DNA of 35,028 nucleotides from an uncultured Acidimicrobiales bacterium (GTDB lineage Bacteria; Actinomycetota; Acidimicrobiia; Acidimicrobiales; SHLQ01), in contig CAKZVC010000071.1 of assembly GCA_937922235.1 (NCBI GenBank), positions 1 to 35,028 on the forward strand, in the 5' to 3' direction. The notes under the pieces were generated by a model, which saw only the letters and a program-made list of their open reading frames with translations, did no database searches and was not told the origin of the DNA. Positions 1 to 7,898 of the stretch are shown here, piece after piece (the first letter of the stretch is position 1; every line of letters begins with the position of its first letter). The position numbers and the translations under genes are program-made.

Positions 1-1138
1 TGCTCTTGCCCGATCCGTTCTCGCCCACGACCGCAACGACCTCTCCAGCGCTGAGCTCGAGATCGATGCCGTGCAGTGCATCCCGGTTGCTCTCGGGGTA
101 TCGATACGACACGTCGGAAAGCACGATGCTCTTTGGGGCCGAGTCGAGCACCGTTTCTGCAGGGATCGACGGACGGCGCAAGAACGAACGAAGGTCGTCG
201 ACGTGCTGCGACGCTTCCAGCAGGGTGCCCGCACCGTTGAACAGCCCGCTGAGCGCCCCGATCAGTTGGTAGGCGGTCAGCGCCGCAACCGCGGCGGCGC
301 CGAATTCGACACGTTCGGCTGCGACTTCTCGGCCGATGTACACAAGGCATCCGGCCAGCACCAACGACAACCCGATCGAGCTCGCCAAGTCGGCCAGGAG
401 GCGCTTTCTCAATAAGACCAAGAGGTGCTCGATTCGCCGGATCACCAAACCGTCGTATCGATCGCGCAGCATCGACGACGTTCCGAAGAGACGCATCTCG
501 CGGCCCTCAGATCGCGACACCAGAGCCTCGCGCAAGTATCGGCGTTCTCGATCGGGAGCGGTCTCGTGGTAGGCGAACGAATAGGTGAGCTGGCTCTTGA
601 CGGCAGACACGACTCCCAGCCCGAGTCCCGCAAGAGCAAAGGGGAATAGCAACTCGGGAACGATCGCTATCAGCACGATGGCCAGGACGATCAGGGTCAG
701 GGCCGAGCGAAGCGTGCGAAGCAGTCCGTCAGACGCCGCCCACACCTGGTGCTTTGCCGCGTTGATCGCCCGCGCAAGCGAATCTTGAAACTCGGGGAGC
801 TCGAACTCTTCGTAGCTCGCATCGGTGGCGATCCGTAGAACGTCACGCATGACTGTTTGGTCAACGCGCTCGCTGATCAACCAGTTCGATTCGTGCAAGA
901 CCACCGTGGTTAGCCGGCGGAGCGCCGCCACCATGCTGAAGCCAACAAGTCCGGCAAGCGCTGCTGACCCGGTGGAGAGCTCATCGACAACTGAACGGAT
1001 CAAGACCAGTTCTGCAGCCACAAGCGCGGCTGAAATAGCGATCAGGGCCACGACCGTAAACAACAACGGTCGCCCGCTCGCTGCAACCAAGCCAAGGGCC
1101 TGCTTGAGCGATGTTGGTAGCCGCTTCACCGAATTCAT
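1..1138 (-). CDS. ABC exporter, fused permease/ATPase (partial, C-terminus outside window)
   Basis: Only the first 379 codons are present; the gene runs off the left edge. Residues 1-300 form a type I exporter membrane domain with hydrophobic stretches near 25-45, 143-178, 254-268 and 283-300. The nucleotide-binding domain begins near residue 337 (IVLSDVSYRYP), and the last visible residues, GENGSGKS (372-379), are a Walker A motif. The ATG at 1138 overlaps the stop of the upstream nucleotidyltransferase gene in an ATGA junction, so the two are probably translated together. Exporters of this kind move lipids, peptides or drugs across the membrane; the neighbour suggests a peptide natural product or glycan locus, which is inference. 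Signature and Walker B motifs lie outside the window, so ATPase competence cannot be judged. Confidence 0.9.
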   Translation of the reverse strand, partial: MNSVKRLPTSLKQALGLVAASGRPLLFTVVALIAISAALVAAELVLIRSVVDELSTGSAALAGLVGFSMVAALRRLTTVVLHESNWLISERVDQTVMRDVLRIATDASYEEFELPEFQDSLARAINAAKHQVWAASDGLLRTLRSALTLIVLAIVLIAIVPELLFPFALAGLGLGVVSAVKSQLTYSFAYHETAPDRERRYLREALVSRSEGREMRLFGTSSMLRDRYDGLVIRRIEHLLVLLRKRLLADLASSIGLSLVLAGCLVYIGREVAAERVEFGAAAVAALTAYQLIGALSGLFNGAGTLLEASQHVDDLRSFLRRPSIPAETVLDSAPKSIVLSDVSYRYPESNRDALHGIDLELSAGEVVAVVGENGSGKS

Positions 1139-2250
1139 GGCGACACGGTCACTTCAGCAGATCGCCGCTTCTCAGCAGCGACGGGCACGACACGGCGAAA
1201 GTGGGACAGCAGACGCGTCAGATACGGATTGCCATGGGTATCGGGGCGTCGAATGTCGAGGATCGCTGACGAGGGAACATACCAACGGGCGACGTACCTA
1301 GCCGACTGAGGGAGCTTCGCAAGCGGTCGCCGTAGCGACACCCAGGTGCCACGACGACGCAGCCCAAAGTGCACGTCGCCTTCACCGAGTACGGGTGCCC
1401 ACTTGGGCCGGGTCTCAACGGTGAACGGCACGAGGTTTGCGCCGAGTCCCAGGTCTTGGACAACTGCCCAGATCGCAGGTTGCACGATGTCGACAAGGCC
1501 TTCAGCGCGGACGAGGTCGTCGAACGAATCCCAGTCGATACCACCGGGCCGGGAAAGCAGCCGGGCGATATCGCCAGCAGTCCACAGATTGCCGCCACCT
1601 TTGCGAGCGAGGTTCACCGCAGAGATAGCAAGTGAGAGCTCGGGCGTCGGCACATGGGCGTTCGTGCTGCGGCCAATGATATGTGGGACGAAATGCGAAT
1701 CCAGGCGTGCCGGCGAACTAAGGGGAGTAAGCAGGCCGAAGGGCGTGAAGTGCACATCGACCGCAATGTCGTTGACGACAGCCTCCAGTTCATGGATTGG
1801 CGAGCCGCTCACCGCGAGGGCGACAGCGGCACGAATCGCACACTCAGCAAGTCCGAGATCGCGCAAGAGCCACTCAAGCCGCTCTGGCTCCCTTGCATCG
1901 ACATAGATGTCGATGTCGCCGTGGGGACGCTCGGCCACCGAGTCATATACCGAAGCAGCAAGTGCTGGGCCCTTGAATACACGAAGCGGTAGGCCCGCAG
2001 CTTGGTGGAACTCAGCCACGAGCTCGAGTGCGGTGTCCATCCGAGCCTGTTGGGCCTCGGAGTGCAACCGGCGGGCTGCGAGCTGAAACTCAGCGTCATC
2101 GTGCCAGTCACTTCGCTGCCTGGTGGCGGTCTCATACAGAAGCTCAGCGACGTGCACTGAACGCGCTGCATCTACGTCCGCAGCCGAAACTGACTCCACC
2201 GGGCGACCGGCGAGAAGCTCTCGAATTGTCGGATGTAGTGCGCCGCTCAT
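1135..2250 (-). CDS. NTP_transf_5-type nucleotidyltransferase-fold protein
   Basis: 371 residues. The segment FKGPALAASVYD followed by GDIDIYVD (residues 92-118) is the hallmark of the uncharacterised nucleotidyltransferase family NTP_transf_5 (PF14907): a glycine-containing strand followed by a metal-binding D-x-D pair. Members often sit in lasso-peptide and other RiPP clusters or near glycan genes, where they are thought to modify a small substrate with a nucleotide. The gene is first in a minus-strand pair with an ABC exporter (4-base overlap). A purine-rich GGCGAGG lies just before the ATG at 2250. Substrate is unknown; no precursor peptide or cyclase is visible on this side, and the rest of any cluster would lie left of the window. 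The family call is from motif recognition only. Confidence 0.75.
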   Translation of the reverse strand: MSGALHPTIRELLAGRPVESVSAADVDAARSVHVAELLYETATRQRSDWHDDAEFQLAARRLHSEAQQARMDTALELVAEFHQAAGLPLRVFKGPALAASVYDSVAERPHGDIDIYVDAREPERLEWLLRDLGLAECAIRAAVALAVSGSPIHELEAVVNDIAVDVHFTPFGLLTPLSSPARLDSHFVPHIIGRSTNAHVPTPELSLAISAVNLARKGGGNLWTAGDIARLLSRPGGIDWDSFDDLVRAEGLVDIVQPAIWAVVQDLGLGANLVPFTVETRPKWAPVLGEGDVHFGLRRRGTWVSLRRPLAKLPQSARYVARWYVPSSAILDIRRPDTHGNPYLTRLLSHFRRVVPVAAEKRRSAEVTVSP

Positions 2251-2308
2251 CGCCTCGCCTGATTTAGGGGCCTTCCCTAGCTTGCACGAAATCGGGCGAT
2301 TTTACATG

Positions 2309-2332
2309 AGCCAAAGGTTCAGGCCCTTGGCT
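2309..2332 (-). terminator. Hairpin after the 2339-4975 gene
   Basis: Inverted arms 2309-2317 (AGCCAAAGG) and 2324-2332 (CCCTTGGCT) pair at 8 of 9 positions around a 6-base loop, 7 bases beyond the stop of the minus-strand secreted-protein gene. There is no clear U tract on the minus strand, so this would be a U-poor terminator of the kind common in high-GC Gram-positives. Confidence 0.4.
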
Positions 2333-2338
2333 GCAGGG

Positions 2339-4975
2339 CTACTGCACGGTGATGGTTGGTGCTGGGGTGGTGGGTGGTGCTGCTCGATTGTTTTCGTTGT
2401 CCCAGGCCCAGAGCGAAATGCGGTAGGTGCCGGTTGGGTCGAGGTTGACGTTGGGGAGGGTCCAGGTGTTGTTGCCGTTGAGGGTGGCGAGGTTCCAGGA
2501 CCATGCGGTGACCCAGGTGGTGCCGTTCCAGTAGTTACCGGTTTGTTGGTTGCGTACGAGGACGCGTACTCGGTCAACTCCAGAGTTGTCGTCGGTGACA
2601 CCACCAGTGAGGTCGTTAGCTCCAACTTGCAACGTTGTTGCGGTGGTGAAGGTGACGACTGGTGGTGTCGTGTCGTTGATCGAGACGGTGATGGTTGGTG
2701 CTGGGGTGGTGGGTGGTGCTGCTCGATTGTTTTCGTTGTCCCAGGCCCAGAGCGAGATTCGGTAGGTGCCGGTTGGGTCGAGGTTGACGTTGGGGAGGGT
2801 CCAGGTGTTGTTGCCGTTGAGGGTGGCGAGGTTCCAGGACCATGCGGTTACCCAGGTGGTGCCGTTCCAGTAGTTACCGGTTTGTTGGTTGCGTACGAGG
2901 ACGCGTACCCGGTCAACTCCAGAGTCGTCGTCGGTGACACCACCGTCAAGATCGATGAGGCCGACCGGTTGGGTCGTCGCAGTCGCAAACGTGAGCACTG
3001 GAGGCGTCGTATCCACGACTCCAGCTGGCACCGTGATCGGGTTCGGCGTGCAAGGAACGTCGACGTTGCCGCCGCCGGGGTTCCAGCGAACGGCGTAGCT
3101 GTAGCTGGTGCCAGGAGTGGTGGTTGTGTCGGTGTAGGTGCCGGTATCCGGAGCGCCGGTTGCCTTCCACGATCCGTCGCGTCGGATTTGGACTGAGGCC
3201 ACGTTGACGAAGTCGTTCCACGTGACGACAGGAGCATCGTTGCCGTCGAGCTCGACGGTGCATCGCTCCACACCCGCAATGCGGAACGGGGTGACGAGAA
3301 CCGGCGCGGTGGTCTGGCCAACTTGGTCCTTCGCGAACGCACGAACTTCATAGTCGCCTGGCGTCAGCGTTGCTCCGACGTTGACCGACCAGTCAGCGGT
3401 TCCGAGGCCCGTGCTGGTCAGCGTCACCGGTGCGTCAGCCTGGTTCGGCCCGAAGGAGGTGCCGTTGGCCTGTAGCCATTCGCCAGTTGTGATGTTCTTC
3501 AGCCGCACGGTCACTTCGCTCACGATGCGATCGTCGGCAGCGCTTCCCCGAAGTGTCGTGATCGACGAGAGGATCTCGCCGCTGGTTGGTGCTGTGATAG
3601 CGACGGTTGGTGGGGTGGTGTCAGGTGCTGCGCCAAAGTCGAAGAAGCCTGAACGGCCAACCAGGAAACTGTTGAACCGGTTGCTGTCGTGTCCGGCGAG
3701 CAGGCCACGGTCGATAAGCGTTACGTCGAAGACGGCAAGTTGGTTGTTGCTACCAGGGTCCCATGCAAGGGCTTGGCCGTTCGAAGGGTTCAGTGCCGCC
3801 ATCTGGCCTCGGAACACCGCCTGGCCCGGGAAGATAACGCTTGGGTTTACTGGGTCATTCACGTCATTGACGTTGCACTGGTTTGCCGTTGCGCCCGTGA
3901 ACGCATGCGTGCTTCCTCCTGGAGGTGCTCCGTTCAACGGTGCGGCACAGAAGTGGCCACCCGCGTACACAGCAACGTCGCTAACGGCAAGGGAGAACAC
4001 GCTCGAATACATGCGGGCCACCCATGTGTAGTTGATCGTGCCGGTGCCGCCAGTTTCGTAGCGAAGAACCGAATCGCAGTTTGGCGGCCGGTCGGCGCCC
4101 TGGCCACCGATAACGATGAACGAGTTGCTCGGAGAAATTGCGATGTCGCGCAGTGCGTACAAGCAATCTGCAGTGCCCTGTTGTGCGAACCACGGGATCG
4201 ACCAGTTCGCCAAGGTTGCCGTGGGGCCAGAGACGTCGATCTTGGCAACGGCCTCTCGCGTCGTTCCATTGATAGCGGTGCCGAAGTGAAGACCGAACAC
4301 GGTGTTGCCATCGGAAGTTGCCACGATGCCTCGGGCGTACTGGCCGGCGAGGACCGTGTTCTGCACGTTCATCACGAAGCCGGCGTCGACCGCTCCAGAG
4401 TTCGCATCAACCGCGGCAAAGCCGGTTCGAGGTTGGCCGCCAACCGTGACGAAGTTGCCCGCCATGTAGACGTGGGTGTTCGTAACCGCCATCGACCGAA
4501 CCAGGGCGTTCGCCGAGCCCTGGAACGACGTGTCGAGCGTGCCATCGGCCGACAACTTGGCGATACGGCTCGGGAATGAACTGTCCCACTTCCAGAAACG
4601 GCCACTGGCATACACGGCGTCTTTGGCGGGGTTGACCTGCAGATCGAAGACTGCGTTGTTGAGGACTGGTCGGAAGTTCTCATCGAGAACACCCGTGTCG
4701 ATGTCGTACGCAAAGATGTGCGGCTGGGTGATGATCGAGCCGTCAGGTCGCTGGACTTGCTGGAAGTCGCCGCCGACGAAAATTCGGTCGCCGATCTGCG
4801 CGTGGGCAAAGACAGTTCCGTCGAGCACGACGGGCACATCACGCCTCGGGGCCTCGGGCACCACCTGCCCATGGTTAACCGCAGCAGTTGCTCCGTTGTT
4901 GGCAACGAAGGCGACAAGCACCAACGTCATGACTGTGATGAGGCCGCCCGCCGCGGCGCGTGTACGAGCGCGCAT
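2339..4975 (-). CDS. Secreted beta-propeller / Ig-like repeat protein, 878 aa
   Basis: Residues 1-32 are a Sec signal peptide (MRARTRAAAG start, hydrophobic core, cleavage near ATA-A). Residues ~35-450 contain propeller-like repeats with FVGGDF, VYASGRF, VYMAGNF and VYAGGHF motifs, as in delta-60/kelch-like secreted proteins. An Ig-like domain (~450-560, starting PDTTPPTVAITAP) and an FN3-like domain with one Cys at each end (~565-650) follow. Two tandem ~113-residue C-terminal modules begin DTTPPV and end PAPTITV. There is no LPXTG motif or C-terminal membrane anchor, so the protein is probably released or bound non-covalently. It is a paralogue in design of the 1105-residue protein at 8734-12051. 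The ATG at 4975 follows TACGTT by 6 bases, suggesting a leaderless transcript. Function is unknown; adhesion or surface glycan binding is a guess. Confidence 0.85.
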   Translation of the reverse strand: MRARTRAAAGGLITVMTLVLVAFVANNGATAAVNHGQVVPEAPRRDVPVVLDGTVFAHAQIGDRIFVGGDFQQVQRPDGSIITQPHIFAYDIDTGVLDENFRPVLNNAVFDLQVNPAKDAVYASGRFWKWDSSFPSRIAKLSADGTLDTSFQGSANALVRSMAVTNTHVYMAGNFVTVGGQPRTGFAAVDANSGAVDAGFVMNVQNTVLAGQYARGIVATSDGNTVFGLHFGTAINGTTREAVAKIDVSGPTATLANWSIPWFAQQGTADCLYALRDIAISPSNSFIVIGGQGADRPPNCDSVLRYETGGTGTINYTWVARMYSSVFSLAVSDVAVYAGGHFCAAPLNGAPPGGSTHAFTGATANQCNVNDVNDPVNPSVIFPGQAVFRGQMAALNPSNGQALAWDPGSNNQLAVFDVTLIDRGLLAGHDSNRFNSFLVGRSGFFDFGAAPDTTPPTVAITAPTSGEILSSITTLRGSAADDRIVSEVTVRLKNITTGEWLQANGTSFGPNQADAPVTLTSTGLGTADWSVNVGATLTPGDYEVRAFAKDQVGQTTAPVLVTPFRIAGVERCTVELDGNDAPVVTWNDFVNVASVQIRRDGSWKATGAPDTGTYTDTTTTPGTSYSYAVRWNPGGGNVDVPCTPNPITVPAGVVDTTPPVLTFATATTQPVGLIDLDGGVTDDDSGVDRVRVLVRNQQTGNYWNGTTWVTAWSWNLATLNGNNTWTLPNVNLDPTGTYRISLWAWDNENNRAAPPTTPAPTITVSINDTTPPVVTFTTATTLQVGANDLTGGVTDDNSGVDRVRVLVRNQQTGNYWNGTTWVTAWSWNLATLNGNNTWTLPNVNLDPTGTYRISLWAWDNENNRAAPPTTPAPTITVQ
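2346..2605. repeat. Tandem repeat copy 1 (260 bp) inside the secreted protein gene
   Basis: This segment matches 2685-2944 at a spacing of 339 bp (113 codons) with only 5 mismatches by direct comparison. It encodes most of the last C-terminal module, including the WNGTTWVTAWSWNL stretch. The roughly 80 bp between the two copies, which encode the start of each module, have diverged much further. Confidence 0.95.
2685..2944. repeat. Tandem repeat copy 2 (260 bp) inside the secreted protein gene
   Basis: Partner of 2346-2605, about 98% identical. Differences include AAATG/AGATT near 2416 and 2755, and single substitutions near 2510/2849, 2570/2909 and 2586/2925. It encodes the penultimate C-terminal module. 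Confidence 0.95.
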
Positions 4976-4981
4976 ATTCAG

Positions 4982-4987
4982 AACGTA
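4982..4987 (-). promoter_or_regulatory. Putative leaderless -10 (TACGTT) for the 878-aa gene
   Basis: On the minus strand TACGTT is followed by 6 bases and then the ATG at 4975. No Shine-Dalgarno sequence fits in that gap. This is the TAnnnT-N6-8-start arrangement seen at many genes in this window. Confidence 0.5.
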
Positions 4988-5216
4988 CCATTCTCAAAAC
5001 ACTGCACGGTCCGGTTCGAGTGATTTTTGCCACTCTCCGGAAGAACTCTTCTCGGCATGTGTGCTTCCCTCCACAGATCGACACTCTCTGCTACTCGGTT
5101 GACGCAGTGAGTGAGTGAAAGGTCGCGCTTCTGGTTCGCGCCACTCCGGCACCCCTGTTTCTGCGGGGGAGAGGTATCCTTGGGCTTCAGAGCCAACGGT
5201 TCGAAAGGTTGCCCTC

Positions 5217-6620
5217 ATGAGCACAGCAGATATCGGTGTCGATCTCAGCAAGTACGAGCTTGGATGGTCCGACGCGGAGGACTATCTCTATAAGCCCAAG
5301 AAGGGCCTCAACACCGACATCATCAACGAGATGTCGTGGATGAAGGGCGAGCCCGCGTGGATGCGCGACTTCCGGCTCAAGTCCTACAAGCGGTTCGAGA
5401 AGCGCCCCATGCCTAAGTGGGGCGGCGACATGTCCGAGATCTACTTCGACGACATCTTCTATTACATCAAGCCCACCGAATCTGTGAAGGACGACTGGGA
5501 CGACATCCCTCAGGCCATCAAGGACACCTACGAGAAGCTGGGCATCCCGGAAGCCGAGCGCAAGTACCTCGCTGGCGTCACCGCTCAGTACGAATCTGAG
5601 GTTGTGTATCACCGCAACCGTGAAGACCTCGAGCAGCTCGGTGTCATCTTCTGCGACATGGACACCGCACTTCGCGAACACCCAGAGCTCGTAAAGGAAT
5701 ACTTCGGCACGGTCATCCCGCCGAACGACAACAAGTTCTCTTCGCTGAACTCGGCCGTATGGTCGGGCGGCAGCTTTATCTACGTGCCGCCAGGCGTCCA
5801 CGTCGACCAGCCACTGCAGGCCTACTTCCGGATCAACGCTGAGAACATGGGCCAGTTCGAGCGCACGCTCATCATTGCTGACGAAGGCTCATCGGTGCAC
5901 TACATCGAAGGCTGCTCGGCTCCGGTCTACACCTCTGACTCGCTGCACTCGGCTGTTGTTGAGATCATCGTCAAGGACTCGGCTCGTGTCACCTACACGA
6001 CCATCCAGAACTGGTCGAACAACGTATTCAACCTCGTCACCAAGCGGGCCAAGGTCTACGCCGAAGGCCACATGGAATGGATCGACGGCAACATCGGTAG
6101 CCGTCTAACCATGAAGTACCCAGCCGTTGTCATGGTCGGCCCAAAGGCATCGGGCGAGGTCCTCTCGGTTGCCTACGCCGGCAACGGTCAGCACCAGGAT
6201 GCTGGCGCAAAGATGGTGCACGCAGCACCAGAAACCACCTCGAAGATCGTCAGCAAGTCGATCAGCTCCGACGGCGGCCGAACCAGCTACCGCGGCCTTG
6301 TTCACGTCGACGAAGACGCCTACGGCTGCAAGAGCCACGTCCAGTGCGATGCGCTCATCCTCGACGAAGACTCGATCAGCGACACCTATCCCTACATGGA
6401 GATTGGTTCACGCGACGCAATCATCGGCCATGAGGCCACCGTGTCGAAGGTCGCCGACGAACAGCTCTTCTACCTGATGAGCCGCGGCCTATCCGAAGAG
6501 CAAGCGATGGGCATGATCGTGAACGGCTTTATCGAGCCCATCACCCGCACGCTCCCTATGGAGTACGCCGTTGAGTGGAGCCGTCTGATTGAGCTGCAAA
6601 TGGAAGGCTCTGTCGGGTAG
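5217..6620 (+). CDS. sufB: SufB, Fe-S cluster assembly scaffold subunit
   Basis: 467 residues, normal for SufB, which forms the SufBCD scaffold complex where Fe-S clusters are built in the cytoplasm. Recognisable features are the beta-helix core and the C-terminal block [13 protein letters not shown] ... EHEATVSK-like [16 protein letters not shown] ... [12 protein letters not shown]. The Cys in QCD matches the conserved SufB cysteine required for cluster assembly in E. coli. I place the start at ATG 5217, with AAAGG at 5204-5208 eight bases upstream; the open frame extends to 5115 but that part shows no SufB similarity. sufB stands alone here, about 6.9 kb from sufD. It diverges from the secreted-protein gene; the 4976-5216 gap must hold its promoter, but I see no convincing -35/-10 pair and no sufR gene in the window. 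Confidence 0.97.
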   Translation: MSTADIGVDLSKYELGWSDAEDYLYKPKKGLNTDIINEMSWMKGEPAWMRDFRLKSYKRFEKRPMPKWGGDMSEIYFDDIFYYIKPTESVKDDWDDIPQAIKDTYEKLGIPEAERKYLAGVTAQYESEVVYHRNREDLEQLGVIFCDMDTALREHPELVKEYFGTVIPPNDNKFSSLNSAVWSGGSFIYVPPGVHVDQPLQAYFRINAENMGQFERTLIIADEGSSVHYIEGCSAPVYTSDSLHSAVVEIIVKDSARVTYTTIQNWSNNVFNLVTKRAKVYAEGHMEWIDGNIGSRLTMKYPAVVMVGPKASGEVLSVAYAGNGQHQDAGAKMVHAAPETTSKIVSKSISSDGGRTSYRGLVHVDEDAYGCKSHVQCDALILDEDSISDTYPYMEIGSRDAIIGHEATVSKVADEQLFYLMSRGLSEEQAMGMIVNGFIEPITRTLPMEYAVEWSRLIELQMEGSVG

Positions 6621-6642
6621 TTCCCAACGAGCACACCAGTTG

Positions 6643-6681
6643 CTACTGTAACGACTCCCAATACTGGGGTAACGACAGTAG
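6643..6681 (+). terminator. Interrupted hairpin after sufB, with GTAACGAC direct repeat
   Basis: Outer arms CTACTGT (6643-6649) and ACAGTAG (6675-6681) enclose an inner stem CCCA/TGGG (6657-6668) with loop ATAC. The octamer GTAACGAC occurs twice inside, at 6648-6655 and 6669-6676, exactly 21 bp apart (two helical turns). It could therefore be a protein-binding site for the downstream gene as well as, or instead of, a terminator for sufB. Confidence 0.35.
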
Positions 6682-6741
6682 TAGTCACTGCAAGGACGGC
6701 CCGGCGGGAACGCGGCCACTTGTCACCGAAAGGGTATGGCT

Positions 6742-7245
6742 GTGGCGGCAACACTCTTCCAACAACGGACTAGCGAGATCTTGGCGCAATATCGTCGCGG
6801 CTGCGATGAGATCATGGGTGACCATGATGGCCATCTCGACCCCAAGGCGTTTGCCCGCTACGACGGCCTCGCCCGAGACACCGTCCGCCTTCTTCGCGAG
6901 GCAAAAACCGAATGTGTCCGTGAAGAAGCGCGCTCTGCCGATGAGATCCTCGGCGAAGGTCGGCGCGACGAGCATGTCGATCTTGGGTACTCATCAGTGA
7001 AACTCGAAATCGACCTCGCAATCGACGAGGTCTTGTCGGACAAGATGCGCTTCCGGGCTCCACCTCAGGCACCGGTAGCCGCCGAAGACGCCATCGATCA
7101 AGAGGTAGGTGAGACTGCGGAGGCACTGGGCGGGCGAAGGCTCCTCGACAAGCTCGAGAAGCTCATCGAGCTGCGCGACCTCGGCGTTCTCAGCGATCGC
7201 GAGTTCGAATCGGTCAAAGCCAGCCTGCTCGAAGAAGACGAGTGA
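6742..7245 (+). CDS. SHOCT-like C-terminal domain protein (paralogue of 7277-7708)
   Basis: About 167 residues. The N-terminal half is helical and contains DTVRLLREAKTECVR. The C-terminus, LLDKLEKLIELRDLGVLSD followed by REFESVKASLLEE, matches the SHOCT pattern (short amphipathic helix, LG(V/I)LTDEEF-type turn, helix), a motif associated with oligomerisation. No catalytic residues or membrane segments are visible. An ATG at 6736 is possible, but AAAGGG (6729-6734) is only one base before it, whereas it is 7 bases before GTG 6742, so I prefer GTG. The convergent gene at 7277-7708 shares both the NTIRLLRENKTKSVR-type segment and the C-terminal motif. Function is unknown. Confidence 0.75.
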   Translation: MAATLFQQRTSEILAQYRRGCDEIMGDHDGHLDPKAFARYDGLARDTVRLLREAKTECVREEARSADEILGEGRRDEHVDLGYSSVKLEIDLAIDEVLSDKMRFRAPPQAPVAAEDAIDQEVGETAEALGGRRLLDKLEKLIELRDLGVLSDREFESVKASLLEEDE

Positions 7246-7248
7246 CCA

Positions 7249-7267
7249 ATTAGGGACAGTCCCTAAT
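7249..7267. terminator. 19-nt palindrome between convergent paralogues
   Basis: ATTAGGGAC - A - GTCCCTAAT, perfect 9-base arms around a single base, fills most of the 31-bp gap between two convergent stop codons. A one-base centre cannot form a normal hairpin loop without opening the inner pairs. It may be a bidirectional terminator or a dimeric protein-binding site. Confidence 0.5.
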
Positions 7268-7276
7268 CCGCCACTA

Positions 7277-7708
7277 CTACAAGATCCGAGCCTTCGCTGC
7301 GGCGAACTCGGCATCGCTCAACACCCCTGCCTGGTGAAGCTCGGCGAGGGTGATCAACTCGCCCGTGAGGTCGATCTGTTCGGTTGGCGGTGGCGTCGCT
7401 GTTCTCGCCTGAAGGTCGCGCCAGCTGGCCTTGGCCGTGAACACCCGTTGGATGGCGTCGTCGATCTCGGCGTTGATCGACGGGAAGTCGATCACGCCCG
7501 GCTGGGCCTGCTCGGTGCGCACCGACTTGGTCTTGTTCTCGCGCAGCAAGCGGATCGTGTTCTTGGCCACGCCGTTCATTCGGGCGATGACATCAGCGGT
7601 TGTCGGGCCTGAGCGCGACAGCTCTTCCACCTCGTGTTGGAACGAGGTCAACAGCTCTACGGTTCGTCGACGAAACCTGTCCTCAAGCATCCAATGCTCA
7701 TCCACCAT
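7277..7708 (-). CDS. SHOCT-like C-terminal domain protein (paralogue of 6742-7245)
   Basis: 143 residues, starting ATG at 7708 (MVDEHWMLEDRF). A helical N-terminal region contains NTIRLLRENKTKSVR, closely similar to DTVRLLREAKTECVR in the convergent neighbour. A proline-rich linker near residue 108 (TATPPPTEQ) leads to a C-terminal SHOCT-like helix pair ITLAELHQAGVLSDAEFAAAKA. No membrane segment or enzymatic motif is seen. The two genes are tail to tail with only 31 bp between stops. Shared layout and motifs imply an inverted duplication followed by divergence. Function is unknown. Confidence 0.75.
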   Translation of the reverse strand: MVDEHWMLEDRFRRRTVELLTSFQHEVEELSRSGPTTADVIARMNGVAKNTIRLLRENKTKSVRTEQAQPGVIDFPSINAEIDDAIQRVFTAKASWRDLQARTATPPPTEQIDLTGELITLAELHQAGVLSDAEFAAAKARIL

Positions 7709-7808
7709 TCAGCCGTTCTAGCGTTACCCATTGGTGCGGGCAATAGCGGTTTTGGCGACCTTGTTCACACGGGCGCAAAGACTCTCGCAGTGTGTCGTTG
7801 GCAGCGGC

Positions 7809-7829
7809 TTCTCGCACGGTGTGCGAGAA
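7809..7829. promoter_or_regulatory. 21-nt inverted repeat upstream of mscS-type gene
   Basis: TTCTCGCAC - GGT - GTGCGAGAA, perfect 9-base arms around 3 bases, in the 190-bp gap between the divergent SHOCT-like and MscS-type genes. A weak promoter, GTCACA (7835-7840) and TACGGT (7859-7864) with an 18-base spacer, lies just downstream. The palindrome is well placed to be an operator. No regulator gene is nearby, so this is inferred from position only. Confidence 0.4.
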
Positions 7830-7898
7830 ACCTGGTCACATTTACATTTCATTTGTGTTACGGTTTCGTGACGTGCGGGCACACGTGGGGTTTACGTA

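Noticed and set aside
2123..3196. Long plus-strand open frame opposite the repeat end of the 878-aa gene
   Set aside because: It mirrors the tandem repeat of the real minus-strand gene, has a low-complexity Gly/Val/Trp-rich translation, and resembles no protein family.
3689..4579. 296-codon plus-strand frame inside the 878-aa gene
   Set aside because: Antisense shadow in a high-GC gene; no start signal or recognisable motif, and the minus-strand frame has clear propeller motifs.
5100..5105. TTGACG upstream of sufB as a -35 box
   Set aside because: No -10-like hexamer at 16-19 bases downstream; the nearest TATCCT (5175) is 69 bases away.
5195..5210. GGTTCGAA-like strings (near 5013 and 5198) as tRNA T-loops
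   Set aside because: No acceptor stem or anticodon arm could be matched around them.
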